The notes under the pieces: generated by a model
The model's input: only the letters and a program-made list of their open reading frames with translations
The model's database searches: none
What the model was told of the DNA's origin: nothing
Translations under genes and position numbers: made by a program
Shown: positions 47,397 to 56,864 of the stretch, one piece after another
Numbering within the stretch: the stretch's first letter is position 1
Layout of the letters: each line of letters opens with the position of its first letter
Assembly (NCBI RefSeq): GCF_050030965.1
Contig: NZ_CP188297.1
Span: 2,356,001 to 2,420,000 of the forward strand
Source of the DNA: Glutamicibacter sp002979865
Lineage (GTDB): Bacteria; Actinomycetota; Actinomycetes; Actinomycetales; Micrococcaceae
Length of the DNA: 64,000 nt
Reading direction: 5' to 3'

Positions 47397-50290
47397 GCAA
47401 GCCGCAACGCCTGCCTGCAGCGCAGAGCACCCGCGCCCGCATCAACCGCGAGGAACCACTGGCCCTGTCCATTGGCGGCGCGCAGCTCTCCGCTTTCCGC
47501 GGCGACACCGTGGCCAGCGCGATGCTGGCCAACGGGCTGCGCAAGGCCGGCAACTCGCTGTACCTGGACCGCCCGCGCGGCATCTTCGCCGCCGGGGTCG
47601 AGGAGCCCAACGCGCTGGTCACCGTCGGCGCCCGGCATGAGCAGGACATCGACGAGTCGATGCTGCCGGCCACCACCGTTGCGGTCACCGACGGGCTGGA
47701 CGCCACCTTGCTGTCGGGCCTGGGCGTGCTGGACCCGGCCACCGATCCGGCCTACTACGACCACGTGCACGTGCACACCGACGTGCTGGTGGTCGGCGCC
47801 GGTCCGGCCGGCTTGGCCGCGGCCCGCGAAGCGTCGCGCTCCGGGGCCCGGGTGATGCTGCTCGACGAGCGCGCCGAGGCCGGGGGCACCTTGCTGGACA
47901 CCGCCGGGGAGCAGATCGACGGCCTGGACAGCAGCCAGTGGATCGAGCAGGTCACCGGCGAACTGGCCGAAGCAGAGGAAACCACCCACCTGCAGCGCAC
48001 CACCGTCTTCGGGTCCTACGACGCGAACTACCTGATCGCCGCGCAGCGCCGCACCGTGCACCTGGACGGTCCGTCGCAGCCCGGGGTGTCCCGCGAGCGC
48101 ATCTGGCATATCCGCGCCCAGCAGGTGGTGCTGGCCACCGGCGCCCACGAACGCCCGATCGTCTTCGAGAACAACGACCGCCCGGGCATCATGCTCGCCG
48201 GCGCGGTGCGCAGCTACCTGAACCGCTACGGCGTGCGCGCCGGGTCGCGGATCGCGGTGGCCACCACCAACGACTCGGCCTACGGGCTGGTCACCGAACT
48301 GGCCTCCAGCGGCTCGGTCGTGGCCGTGATCGACGCCCGCACCAGCATCTCGGCCGCCGCCGCGGCCGCCGTGGCCGAGGGAGTCACCGTGATCCCGGGT
48401 TCGGTGGTGGTGGATACCGAAGCGGATGCCGCCGGCGAGCTGTCGGCCATCGTGGTCGCAACGCTCGACGAGCACCGCGAACTGGGGGCCACCCAGCGCT
48501 TCGAAGCCGATGTGCTGGCCGTGGCCGGCGGCTTCAACCCGGTGGTGCATCTGCACTCCCAGCGCCAGGGCAAGCTGGACTGGGATACCACCATCCACGC
48601 CTTCGTCCCGGCCGCCGCGGTGGCCAACCAGCACCTGGCCGGCGCGGTGACCGGGCGCCTGGATACCGCCAGCGCCCTGTCCACCGGGGCCGCCACCGGC
48701 GCCGCGGCTGCCACCGCGGCAGGATTCGCCACCGTGGCCCGCACCCCGCAGGCGCTGGAGACCGCGCTGGGCCAGACCCGTCCGGTCTGGCTGGTGCCAT
48801 CGGCCAAGGGCGATGACGCCGCGAACTACACCGCCCATTTCGTGGACCTGCAGCGCGACCAGTCCGTGGCCGACGTGCTGCGCGCCACCGGTGCGGGCAT
48901 GAAGTCGGTGGAGCACATCAAGCGGTACACCTCGATCTCCACCGCCAACGACCAGGGCAAGACCTCCGGGGTAGCGGCGATCGGCGTGATCGCCGCGGTG
49001 CTGGGCATCGAGAACCCGGCGCAGATCGGCACCACCACCTTCCGCGCCCCCTACACCCCGGTGGCCTTCGCGGCCCTGGCCGGGCGCAACCGCGGGCAGC
49101 AGCTGGATGCGGCGCGCATCACCGCGATGCACTCCTGGCACCTGGCCCACGGCGCGGCCTTCGAGGACGTCGGGCAGTGGAAGCGCCCCTGGTACTACCC
49201 GCAGCCGGGGGAAACCATGGACCAGGCGGTCTACCGCGAGTCCGCCGCGGTGCGCGCTTCGGTGGGCATGCTCGATGCGAGCACGCTGGGCAAGATCGAG
49301 ATCCGCGGGGCGGATGCGGCCGAGTTCCTGAACCGCATCTACACCAACGGCTACACCAAGCTGAAGGTCGGCATGGGCCGCTACGGCGTGATGTGCAAGG
49401 CCGACGGCATGATCTTCGACGACGGGGTAGCCCTGCGCCTGGCGCAGGACCGCTTCTTGCTGCACACCACCACCGGCGGCGCGGGAGACGTGCTGGACTG
49501 GCTGGAGGAGTGGCTGCAGACCGAATGGCCCGAGCTGGATGTCGTGTGCACCTCGGTCACCGAGCAGCTGGCCACCGTCGCGGTGGTTGGGCCGAAGTCG
49601 CGCGAGGTGATCGCCAAGGTCGCCTCCACCGTGGACGTGTCCAACGAGGGCTTCAAGTTCATGGCCTTCAAGGACGTGGTGCTGGATTCCGGGATCGAAG
49701 CGCGCATCTCGCGCATTTCCTTCTCCGGGGAGCTGGCCTTCGAGATCGCGGTGCCGGCTTGGCACGGGCTGCGCGTCTGGGAAGACGTGTACGCCGCCGG
49801 CCAGGAATACGGCATCACCCCGTACGGCACCGAAACCATGCACGTGCTGCGCGCCGAGAAGGGCTTCATCATCGTCGGGCAGGACACCGACGGCACGGTG
49901 ACCCCGCAGGATGCCGGCATGGAATGGGTGGTCTCCAAGGTCAAGGACTTCATCGGCAACCGCTCCTACTCCCGGGCGGACAACCTCCGGGAGGACCGCA
50001 AGCACCTGGTCTCGGTGCTGCCGGTGGACAAGTCCCTGCGGCTGCCCGAGGGTGCCGCGCTGGTGGCCGCCGACGCGATGGCCACCGAGGGCATCACCCC
50101 GATGGAAGGCTGGGTCACCAGCTTCTACGACTCGCCGGCGCTGGGACGCACCTTCGGCCTGGCGCTGATCAAGAACGGGCGCAGCCGCATTGGCGAAGTG
50201 CTCAAGACCCCGGTGGGCGGCCAGCTGGTCGACGTCGAAGTCTGTGAAACCGTGCTCTACGACCCGGAAGGAAGCCGTCGCGATGGCTAG
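47393..50290 (+). CDS. soxA: Sarcosine oxidase subunit alpha
   Basis: This 965-residue subunit has an N-terminal SoxA-type domain (ALSIGGAQLSAFRGDTVASAMLANG). A pyridine-nucleotide-dependent NAD/FAD domain follows, with VLVVGAGPAGLAAAREASRSGARVMLLDE. The C-terminal GCV_T/tetrahydrofolate-binding half contains AEFLNRIYTNGYTKLKVGMGRYGVM. It provides NAD and folate sites and yields methylene-tetrahydrofolate. The ATG has AAGGAGG eight bases upstream and overlaps the soxD stop. The frame is intact, and GC-rich codon use gives long antisense open frames that are not genes. Confidence 0.96.
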   Translation: MSKPQRLPAAQSTRARINREEPLALSIGGAQLSAFRGDTVASAMLANGLRKAGNSLYLDRPRGIFAAGVEEPNALVTVGARHEQDIDESMLPATTVAVTDGLDATLLSGLGVLDPATDPAYYDHVHVHTDVLVVGAGPAGLAAAREASRSGARVMLLDERAEAGGTLLDTAGEQIDGLDSSQWIEQVTGELAEAEETTHLQRTTVFGSYDANYLIAAQRRTVHLDGPSQPGVSRERIWHIRAQQVVLATGAHERPIVFENNDRPGIMLAGAVRSYLNRYGVRAGSRIAVATTNDSAYGLVTELASSGSVVAVIDARTSISAAAAAAVAEGVTVIPGSVVVDTEADAAGELSAIVVATLDEHRELGATQRFEADVLAVAGGFNPVVHLHSQRQGKLDWDTTIHAFVPAAAVANQHLAGAVTGRLDTASALSTGAATGAAAATAAGFATVARTPQALETALGQTRPVWLVPSAKGDDAANYTAHFVDLQRDQSVADVLRATGAGMKSVEHIKRYTSISTANDQGKTSGVAAIGVIAAVLGIENPAQIGTTTFRAPYTPVAFAALAGRNRGQQLDAARITAMHSWHLAHGAAFEDVGQWKRPWYYPQPGETMDQAVYRESAAVRASVGMLDASTLGKIEIRGADAAEFLNRIYTNGYTKLKVGMGRYGVMCKADGMIFDDGVALRLAQDRFLLHTTTGGAGDVLDWLEEWLQTEWPELDVVCTSVTEQLATVAVVGPKSREVIAKVASTVDVSNEGFKFMAFKDVVLDSGIEARISRISFSGELAFEIAVPAWHGLRVWEDVYAAGQEYGITPYGTETMHVLRAEKGFIIVGQDTDGTVTPQDAGMEWVVSKVKDFIGNRSYSRADNLREDRKHLVSVLPVDKSLRLPEGAALVAADAMATEGITPMEGWVTSFYDSPALGRTFGLALIKNGRSRIGEVLKTPVGGQLVDVEVCETVLYDPEGSRRDG

Positions 50291-50891
50291 CAACACCATG
50301 ATTGACAGCGAAGTACGCCGTTCCCCGGCCCAGCACCTGGCCCAGGAAATGGAAGCGGCCAGCATCGCCGGCCGCGTGGGCCTGCGCGAAATCGCCTTCG
50401 CCACCCAGATCTCGCTGCGCTGCGCGCCGGGCAGTCCGGCGCATGCGGCGGTGGCCGCGGCCACCGGAGTGGGCTTGCCCGCCGCGGTGGGCCAGGTGGC
50501 CGGCGAGGCGCCGGGTACCGCGGTGCTGTGGCTGGCGCCGGATGAGTTCCTGGCCACCAGTGCCGAGAACGCCGAGCTGGCCGGGGCGCTGACCGCGGCC
50601 CTGGGCGAGCAGCCCGGGCAGGTGGTGGACCTCTCGGCCAACCGCAGCGTGCTGGAACTTTCCGGCCCGGATGCGCCGCTGGTGCTGCGCAAGAGCTGCC
50701 CGGCGGACCTGCACCCGCGCGCCTTCGGCGTGAACCAGGCGATCAGCACCTCGCTGGCGAATATTCCGGTGCTGCTGTGGCGCACCGGCGAGCAGAGCTG
50801 GCGGATCATGCCGCGTGCCTCGTTCACCGAGCACGCCGTGCGCTGGCTGCTCGATGCCATGGCAGAGTTCGCCGCGCCAGCGGTGCCATAG
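50283..50891 (+). CDS. soxG: Sarcosine oxidase subunit gamma
   Basis: This 202-residue subunit starts MASNTMIDSEVRRSPAQHLAQEM and resembles SoxG in the central VGLREIAFATQISLRCAPGS and the DLSANRSVLELSGPDAPLVLRKSCPADLHPRAF segment. It completes the heterotetramer and contacts the folate domain of SoxA. Its ATG lies inside the last codons of soxA (8-base overlap). A weak hairpin (GTGCGC/GCGCAC, 50906-50920) follows, without a T-run. The next gene is on the opposite strand. Confidence 0.93.
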   Translation: MASNTMIDSEVRRSPAQHLAQEMEAASIAGRVGLREIAFATQISLRCAPGSPAHAAVAAATGVGLPAAVGQVAGEAPGTAVLWLAPDEFLATSAENAELAGALTAALGEQPGQVVDLSANRSVLELSGPDAPLVLRKSCPADLHPRAFGVNQAISTSLANIPVLLWRTGEQSWRIMPRASFTEHAVRWLLDAMAEFAAPAVP

Positions 50892-50932
50892 CCCGGCCTT
50901 GCGCGGTGCGCGCAGCGCACGGTGATCCTGCG

Positions 50933-51166
50933 CTAGCTGCCCTCGTCGATGGCCCGGTAGCGCTGCTGGGCATCAACCGATTCGACCGCGTCGAGATCCC
51001 GCAGCGCTGCGGCCACCTGCTCGCTGCCCTCGCCAATAATCTGGCCCAGGGCAGCGAGCACCTGCTTAACCTGCAGTCCGCGGGCTTGCAGCTGGTCAAC
51101 GATGGATTCGGGGGCCACGGTGGCCACCACGGTGACCACGTAGATGTGCACCTGGACGTCGCACAT
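50933..51166 (-). CDS. Small protein coupled to a subtilase; I9-propeptide-like
   Basis: The 77-residue protein starts MCDVQVHIYVVTVVATVAPESIVDQLQARGLQVKQVLAALGQ and ends VESVDAQQRYRAIDEGS. Its pattern (strand, helix, strand, strand, helix, strand, final VESVDAQQ) resembles the I9 propeptide fold of subtilisins. No signal peptide is present. Its ATG follows the subtilase stop by one base (TAGGATG), so the two are almost certainly co-translated. I infer an inhibitor or folding partner acting in trans. The resemblance is by eye, and other small ferredoxin-like folds are possible. Confidence 0.65.
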   Translation of the reverse strand: MCDVQVHIYVVTVVATVAPESIVDQLQARGLQVKQVLAALGQIIGEGSEQVAAALRDLDAVESVDAQQRYRAIDEGS

Positions 51167-51167
51167 C

Positions 51168-52358
51168 CTAGTGGCCTTCCGCCCCGGCCGGGGCTTGGGC
51201 CAGCCCGGCACCGGCATCCTCAGCAGGCAGCGCGGCATCGCGGGAGGTGGACAGGAGCTTGTCCCACAGCTCTTGGGCACGCAGCCCGGTGGATTCGGCC
51301 AGCAGCGCGGCCACGCCGGCCACATGCGGGGTGGCCATGGAGGTGCCGCTGATCGTGTTGTAGCGTTTTTCTCCCGGCCAAGCAGAGTAGATGTCCACGC
51401 CGGGGCCGGCGATATCCACTGCGCCGCCCTGGGCATCCAGCGCCTGTGCCGAGAAATCGGCAATGGCCAGGTGCGGATCCACGGCGGCCACCGCCATGAT
51501 GTAGGGGCTGTTGGCCGGGGCGCCGACGAACCCCGGGTTCCCGGCGGAGCGCTGCGCGTTGTTGCCGGCGGCGGCCACGATCAGCGAGCCCAGCTCCAGG
51601 GCGCGCCGCCCAGCGGTGACATAGGGCGGGTGCACGGTTCTCACGTCGGCACCGAGGGACATCGAGATGACCTCGCACTTGTTTTCCAGCGCCCAGTTGA
51701 TTCCGGCCAGGATCGTGGAGTCGGAGCCCGATCCGTTGCTGCCCAGCACCTTTCCGGCGAAGATATTGGCCTCGGTGGCGACCCCGTAGCCCGGTCCCTG
51801 CCGCGGGTCGCGCGGACCGCAGGCGGTGCCGATGCAGTGGGTGCCATGCCCATGGCCGTCGTTGGCGTCCTCGCCATCGACAAAGGACCTGGCATCCACG
51901 GTGCGGCCGGCGAAATCCGGGTGCGCGCTGTCGAAGCCGGTATCCAGCACAGCCACGTTGATTCCCTTGCCCGTGTAGCTGGACAGCTCTGCGCCCACCG
52001 CTTGCAGGCCCCAGGTGAATTCCGCGGTGTCCGCGAACGGGGACTGGCCCGGGGCCTTGGCGGCATCGGGCAGAATCCGGTAGACCAGTTCCGGCACCAC
52101 CGAGGCCGGCAGCCGATGCCCGGCGCAGCGCTGGCGGAAGTCCTCCAGCTGCTCGGTGCCGCTGGAGACCACCGCGATGCCCAGCATCGGGAAGTATTCG
52201 CTGGTGGAGTAGCCCTGTTCGGCCAGCAGCTGGGGCAGTTCGGTGTCGCGTTGGACTTGGGCCAGGCCAGGGGCGCCGGCAGCTGGCTGGTCGAAGACGA
52301 GCACGTAGCGGCCCGGGACTTCAGCGGCTTCGGTGCTTTGGTGGCGGGAAGTATGCAT
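51168..52358 (-). CDS. S8-family subtilisin-like serine peptidase, apparently cytoplasmic
   Basis: This 396-residue subtilase has the triad Asp139 (VAVLDTGFDSAHPDF), His171 (GHGTHCIGT) and Ser340 (ISGTSMATPHVAGVAALL), and an oxyanion Asn266 in VAAAGNN. The first 100 residues (RYVLVFDQ, LPQLLAEQGYSTSEYFPMLGIAVVSS) look like a shortened or divergent propeptide. There is no signal peptide or membrane segment, so it would work inside the cell or leave by another route. The ATG has AAGGAG upstream. The small protein that follows is probably its partner. Confidence 0.9.
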   Translation of the reverse strand: MHTSRHQSTEAAEVPGRYVLVFDQPAAGAPGLAQVQRDTELPQLLAEQGYSTSEYFPMLGIAVVSSGTEQLEDFRQRCAGHRLPASVVPELVYRILPDAAKAPGQSPFADTAEFTWGLQAVGAELSSYTGKGINVAVLDTGFDSAHPDFAGRTVDARSFVDGEDANDGHGHGTHCIGTACGPRDPRQGPGYGVATEANIFAGKVLGSNGSGSDSTILAGINWALENKCEVISMSLGADVRTVHPPYVTAGRRALELGSLIVAAAGNNAQRSAGNPGFVGAPANSPYIMAVAAVDPHLAIADFSAQALDAQGGAVDIAGPGVDIYSAWPGEKRYNTISGTSMATPHVAGVAALLAESTGLRAQELWDKLLSTSRDAALPAEDAGAGLAQAPAGAEGH

Positions 52359-52561
52359 GGCTGGCTCCTTAGCTGGTTTTCCGGCACACGCCGGTGCGTG
52401 CTTGGCGAGTTACTTCGCACCCTACCCGCTGCGCCAGACGTTTAGCCCGGGGCGATGAGGACTTTGCGCAAACTCCCATTCCCGGCTTCGCAAGCTTTTT
52501 ATCGCAGATCAGCTTGCTTCTGGGCGCACAAGCTACAAGGGTGTAAAGCAGAAGGACAACA

Positions 52562-54473
52562 ATGCAAGGAAGGTTGGAGACGATGACCCAGAAAATCGAC
52601 GACTCGGACTCCGCGGAGTCCAACAGCGAGCTGCCCAGGCCGCTGGACGCGGAGCCGGAGGCATCCCCGCATACTGCGCCGATTCCGGTGCATATGCATA
52701 TTGCAGAAAATGACACCGACGCGCAGATCACCGCGAAGCTGCGCCGGCAGGGCGTGCGCCTGGGCAAGGGCGGGATCGCTCCGGCGGTCTTCTGGCCGGC
52801 GCTGGTCGTGATCCTCGCGGTGGCCGTGTTCGCCATCGTGCTGCCGGATACCGCAAGCACCACGTTCAACGCGATGCAGAACTGGATCGTGACGAACCTG
52901 GGCTGGTACTACATGCTGATCATCGGCGGCTTCGTGGCTTTGGTGATCGTCGTCGGCTTCTCCAAGCTGGGCCGGATCACCCTGGGCAATGACGGGGAGA
53001 AGCCTGAATTCGGGCTGTTCAGCTGGTTTGCGATGCTCTTCGCCGCCGGCATGGGCATCGGCCTGGTCTTCTACGGAGTGGGCGAACCGCTGATGTACGC
53101 CACCGTCGACCCGAAGCCCGGATGGGAAGGCACCGAAGGGGAACTGGCGGGCTTGGCCATGGCCCAGACCTTCATCCACTGGGGCTTGCATCCGTGGGCC
53201 ATCTACGCAGTCATCGGCTTGGCCCTGGCTTATGCGATCCACCGCCGCGGCCGCCCGGTCTCCATCCGATGGGCGCTGGAACCGGTGCTCGGGGAGCGGG
53301 TCAAGGGCTGGCTGGGCGATGTGATCGACGTGCTGGCCATCTTCGGCACGGTCTTCGGCATCGCGACCTCGCTGGGCCTGGGCGTGCAGCAGATCAGCTC
53401 GGGACTGCAATCCATCGGGCTGGTGGATTCGGTGGACAACACGCTGCTGGTCATCCTCATCGTCGTGATCACTTTCCTGGCCACCATGAGCGTGGTCAGC
53501 GGCCTGGGCGCAGGCATCAAGTGGCTCTCGAACATCAACCTGTCCATGGCCGGGCTGCTGATGATCAGCGTGCTGCTGCTGGGCCCGACGCTGTTCCTCT
53601 TCCAGAACTTCGTGCAGTCCCTGGGCGTGTACCTGGCCAATTGGATGAACATGACCTTCGACGTCGGCGCCTTCCAGCAGAGTGAGGAAGCGCAGACCTG
53701 GTTCTCCAGCTGGACGGTCTTCTACTGGGGCTGGTGGATCGCATGGGCCCCGTTCGTGGGCATCTTCATCGCCCGCATTTCGCGCGGCCGCACCGTGCGC
53801 CAGTTCGTCCTGGGTGTGCTGCTGGTGCCGACCATCGTCGGTTTCCTCTGGTTCTCTGTGATGGGCGGCGCGGGGCTGTACCGCCAGTTCTTCGGAGCGG
53901 GGGACATGGTCCAGGACGGGGCGGTTTCCGCCGAGGGCTCGCTGTTCCAGATCCTGCAGGACCTGCCATTGGGATCGATCCTCTCGGTGATGGCAATCAT
54001 CCTGGTGGCGATCTTCTTCATCACCTCCTCGGACTCCGGGTCGCTGGTGGTGGACATGCTGGCTTCCGGCGGGCACCCGAACCCGCCGACCTGGTCCCGC
54101 GTGCTGTGGGCGGTGCTCGAAGGGCTTGCTCGCCGCGGCGCTGCTGATGGCTGGCGGATTGCAGGCGCTGCAGGCCGGTTCGCTGGCCACGGCGCTGCCC
54201 TTCAGCATCATCATGATCATGATGGCGGTGGCGACCATCAAGGGGCTGCGCCACGAGAGCAAGACGCTGGAGATCATCGAGGCCAAGCTCCGCCTCGAGC
54301 GGGTCACCGAGCACGTCTCCGACGAGCTGTGGGCCACGCTCGAAGACCAGCCGGAGCTGCGCCGCTACGTCGATGACCGCATCGACTACCGGGTGACGCG
54401 CACCCGCGGTGCCTTTGGCCGCCGCGAGGAGAACGCAGACCGCGGGCGCCGGAAGAAGGACGGCGAGCGGTAG
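52562..54473 (+). pseudogene. BCCT-family transporter gene with one frameshift
   Basis: Bases 52562 to about 54125 encode a normal BCCT carrier in one frame: AAGMGIGLVFYGVGEPLMY, AQTFIHWGLHPWAIYA, WTVFYWGWWIAWAPFVGIFIARISRGRTVRQF and ITSSDSGSLVVDML. It then runs into WAVLEG followed by nonsense. The family's continuation (LLAAALLMAGGLQALQAG, then a charged C-terminal tail) is found in the next frame from 54126 to 54473. Removing one base in the run GGGCTTGCT near 54125 restores a protein of about 636 residues. It may be a real mutation or a sequencing error. Starts at 52562 or 52583 are both possible. Confidence 0.85.
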
Positions 54474-54503
54474 CACCCGCCAGGGCAGGCGGATGCCTGA
54501 CAG

Positions 54504-54551
54504 CCGGCGAGCTGGCCGCAGGCAGCGGCCCGCTCGCCGGTTTCTTCTTTT
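54504..54551 (+). terminator. Terminator after the BCCT gene
   Basis: A stem of about 16 pairs (CCGGCGAGC-GGCCGC and its complement) runs into TTTCTTCTTTT. It is a clear intrinsic terminator downstream of the second reading frame, which supports the view that the gene truly ends at 54473. Confidence 0.85.
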
Positions 54552-54637
54552 CCCGGCAGTGAACTGGCCAGAGGTTGCCAAGCTGGCCATGGGGTGTGAG
54601 GATCAAAGTACATCGTCGTTGAGCAGTGGGGTGCAGC

Positions 54638-55843
54638 ATGGAATCGATCGTTGTCCTTGGTGGCGGCCTGGCCGCCGCGAGCGTTGTCGGCGAACTGCGC
54701 GAGCTCGGCTACACCGGGGCGCTGAGCTTGGTCAGCGAGGAAACGCAGCTGCCCTATGAGCGCCCGCCGCTGTCCAAGGGGTTCTTGCAGGGCAAGGAGG
54801 AACCGGCGGACTTCACCGTCCATGACGCATCCTGGTACGCAAGCCATGATGTCGCACTGCGACTGGGCGTCGCCGCCACCAGCATCGAAACCGCCAAGCG
54901 GCAGGTGCTGCTGGCCGATGGCAGCGCACTGGACTACGACCAGCTGGTGCTGGCCACCGGTTCGCGGGCCAGCCTGGGCGGCCGAACCCCGATACCCGGT
55001 TACGACCTGCCCGCAGTGCACGTGCTGCGCACCTTGGACGATGCGAAGTCCCTGCGTGCGGAACTGGTCGAGGGCGCCCAGGTGGCGGTGGTGGGTTCGG
55101 GCTGGATCGGCATGGAAGTGGCGGCAGCCGCCCGCCAGCGCGGGGCACGGGTGACTGTCTACTCGCCCTCCGGGGTCCCGTTGGCCAAGGTGTTCGGCGA
55201 ACGGCTTGGAAATCACCTCTTGGAGCTGCACCAGTCCCATGGCGTGGATGTGCGCACTGCACGGGTGCACGGCATCGAAGAAGCCGACGGGCACCTGCAG
55301 GTGCTTTCCGATGCGGGCTCCTCGCGTGCCGACCTGGTGCTGCTGGCCGTGGGTGCGCAGCCGAATGTGCAGCTGGCCGAGACTGCCGGGCTGGACGTGG
55401 ACTCCGGCGTCGTGGTGGATGCCTCGCTGCGCAGCAGCGACGCGCGGATACTAGCCGTGGGGGACATTGCCCAGGCCTTCAACACCGCATTGCACAGGCA
55501 GCTGCGCGTCGAGCACTGGGATAACGCGATTCGCCAAGGCAAGCTGGCCGCGGCCACGCTGGCCGGGGAGGAAAGGTCCTATGACTGGCTGCCCTACTTC
55601 TTCACCGACCAATTCGATCTCGGGATGGAATATGTCGGCCATGGTTCGCCCGGGGATACGACGGTGGTGCGCGGGGATATGGAATCCGGGGAGTTCTTGA
55701 TGTTCTGGCAGGACGGATCGGAAATCACCGCTGCGGCGAACGTGAACATCTGGGATGTCAATGGCACCCTGCGCGGTCTGGTGGGCCGGGAGATCGACGC
55801 TGACCGGCTCAGCGATCCGGCCATAGCGCTCAAGGATTTGTGA
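54638..55843 (+). CDS. Ferredoxin-reductase-type FAD oxidoreductase
   Basis: This 401-residue flavoprotein starts ESIVVLGGGLAAASVVGELRELGY, the FAD-binding motif. It continues with YERPPLSKGFLQG and DYDQLVLATGSR, the NAD-binding VAVVGSGWIGMEVAAAARQRG and a late ILAVGDIAQAFN with RVEHWDNAIRQG. These are marks of rubredoxin/ferredoxin reductases of oxygenase systems such as putidaredoxin reductase. Its partner is not adjacent. The ATG at 54638 is preferred over one four codons upstream. It precedes a universal stress protein gene and may share its transcript. Confidence 0.92.
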   Translation: MESIVVLGGGLAAASVVGELRELGYTGALSLVSEETQLPYERPPLSKGFLQGKEEPADFTVHDASWYASHDVALRLGVAATSIETAKRQVLLADGSALDYDQLVLATGSRASLGGRTPIPGYDLPAVHVLRTLDDAKSLRAELVEGAQVAVVGSGWIGMEVAAAARQRGARVTVYSPSGVPLAKVFGERLGNHLLELHQSHGVDVRTARVHGIEEADGHLQVLSDAGSSRADLVLLAVGAQPNVQLAETAGLDVDSGVVVDASLRSSDARILAVGDIAQAFNTALHRQLRVEHWDNAIRQGKLAAATLAGEERSYDWLPYFFTDQFDLGMEYVGHGSPGDTTVVRGDMESGEFLMFWQDGSEITAAANVNIWDVNGTLRGLVGREIDADRLSDPAIALKDL

Positions 55844-55893
55844 ACTGCAGTTCCTTCGACCGGAACTGCCAATAAGGGAAGCGGGTAGAGCTG

Positions 55894-56343
55894 ATGAGCA
55901 CTATGGTCATGGGCGTGGAATCGGGCATGTCCCCGGCGGTCTTGGCGGCGGCCGGTGCCCTGGCACGCGGGCTGGATGCACGATTGGTGTGCATCCACGC
56001 TGATTCCGGACGCCTGATTGCCGACAAGCTGTCCGAGGGCGACCTGCTGGCTTCGGCCAGCCCGGTCTCCGAGGAACTCGCCTGGGAAATCACCTCGGTG
56101 ATTACCGGTGTCGAGCTCAAGAGCTATACCGTGGCCGGCGACCCTGCCAAGGTGCTGGCCGCGGTAGCCGAGCAGCTCGATGCGCAGATGATCGTCGTGG
56201 GCACCCGCCGTCCGGGGATCCGCAGCAAGATGGCCCAGCTGATGGACGGGTCGATCGCCGTGGCGCTGGCCCACAAGCAGCATCGTCCGGTGCTGGTGAT
56301 CCCGCAGCAGCCTGCACAAGAGAACGAACTGCCCTGGGACTAG
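55894..56343 (+). CDS. Universal stress protein family
   Basis: This 149-residue UspA-like protein starts MSTMVMGVESGMSPAVLAAAGALARGLDARLVCIHAD. The last half has AQMIVVGTRRPGIRSKMAQLMDGSIAVALAHKQHRPVLVIP, a variant of the ATP-binding GxxGxxxxxxGSVA motif (here GIRSKMAQLMDGSIA). It lies 50 bases after the ferredoxin reductase gene on the same strand. Its stop overlaps that of the opposing zinc-finger gene in a CTAG palindrome. Confidence 0.88.
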   Translation: MSTMVMGVESGMSPAVLAAAGALARGLDARLVCIHADSGRLIADKLSEGDLLASASPVSEELAWEITSVITGVELKSYTVAGDPAKVLAAVAEQLDAQMIVVGTRRPGIRSKMAQLMDGSIAVALAHKQHRPVLVIPQQPAQENELPWD

Positions 56344-56693
56344 CTGGCTGGCTTCATCTCGAAGTACAAGTCCAGATGCACTTTGCAGCCAGGATTGAAC
56401 AGGGCCTGGCAGTTCGGGCAGGAACTGGCATCGAGGTACTTCGCCGGGCTCAGCTGCGTGCTGCAGACCCCGCAGAGCACGGCGGGTTCATCGAACCGGT
56501 CCGCCGGCCACGGCGTTGCCTCGTGATCGGCCAGTTCGCCATGGCAGAGGTGGCAGGGGTAGAAGGTGGCGCAGCAGTCGTGCTTCAGTGCGATCACATC
56601 GAACAAGGAGTGGTAGTGGGCGCAACGGGTTTGCGCATCCATGCGCACGCCTCGCAACGCCACCTGGTGAGCGGGGTTTTCCCAAGCCGTCAT
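56340..56693 (-). CDS. CHY zinc-finger protein
   Basis: This 117-residue protein starts MTAWENPAHQVALRGVRMDAQTRCAHYHSLFDVIALKHDCC. It continues with YPCHLCHGELADHE, VLCGVCSTQLSPAKYL and SSCPNCQALFNPGCKVH, giving several Cys/His pairs that bind three zinc ions in CHY fingers. Bacterial members are small and of unknown role. The ATG at 56693 is chosen, as it lies after AAAGG; an in-frame start 12 codons upstream is less likely. It converges with the universal stress protein gene. Confidence 0.85.
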   Translation of the reverse strand: MTAWENPAHQVALRGVRMDAQTRCAHYHSLFDVIALKHDCCATFYPCHLCHGELADHEATPWPADRFDEPAVLCGVCSTQLSPAKYLDASSCPNCQALFNPGCKVHLDLYFEMKPAS

Positions 56694-56864
56694 CCTCGAC
56701 CTTTCAAGCAGCCGCCGCTGCGTGTGCAAAAATGCACGCTGAATGTGCAGAATCCGCCTCCCACTATGCCTCGTTTCGCCTATCTTTCGCGATGTGATCT
56801 AGGCCATACTCGCTGATGAGGCCGGTTCCAAAGGGGGTACTGGCGTGGGCGGAAGGAACGCACA

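Noticed and set aside
47324..50920. Very long open frame on the minus strand opposite soxA and soxG
   Set aside because: It lies wholly antisense to a well-conserved gene pair, has no family motifs, and results from GC-rich third positions leaving few stop codons.
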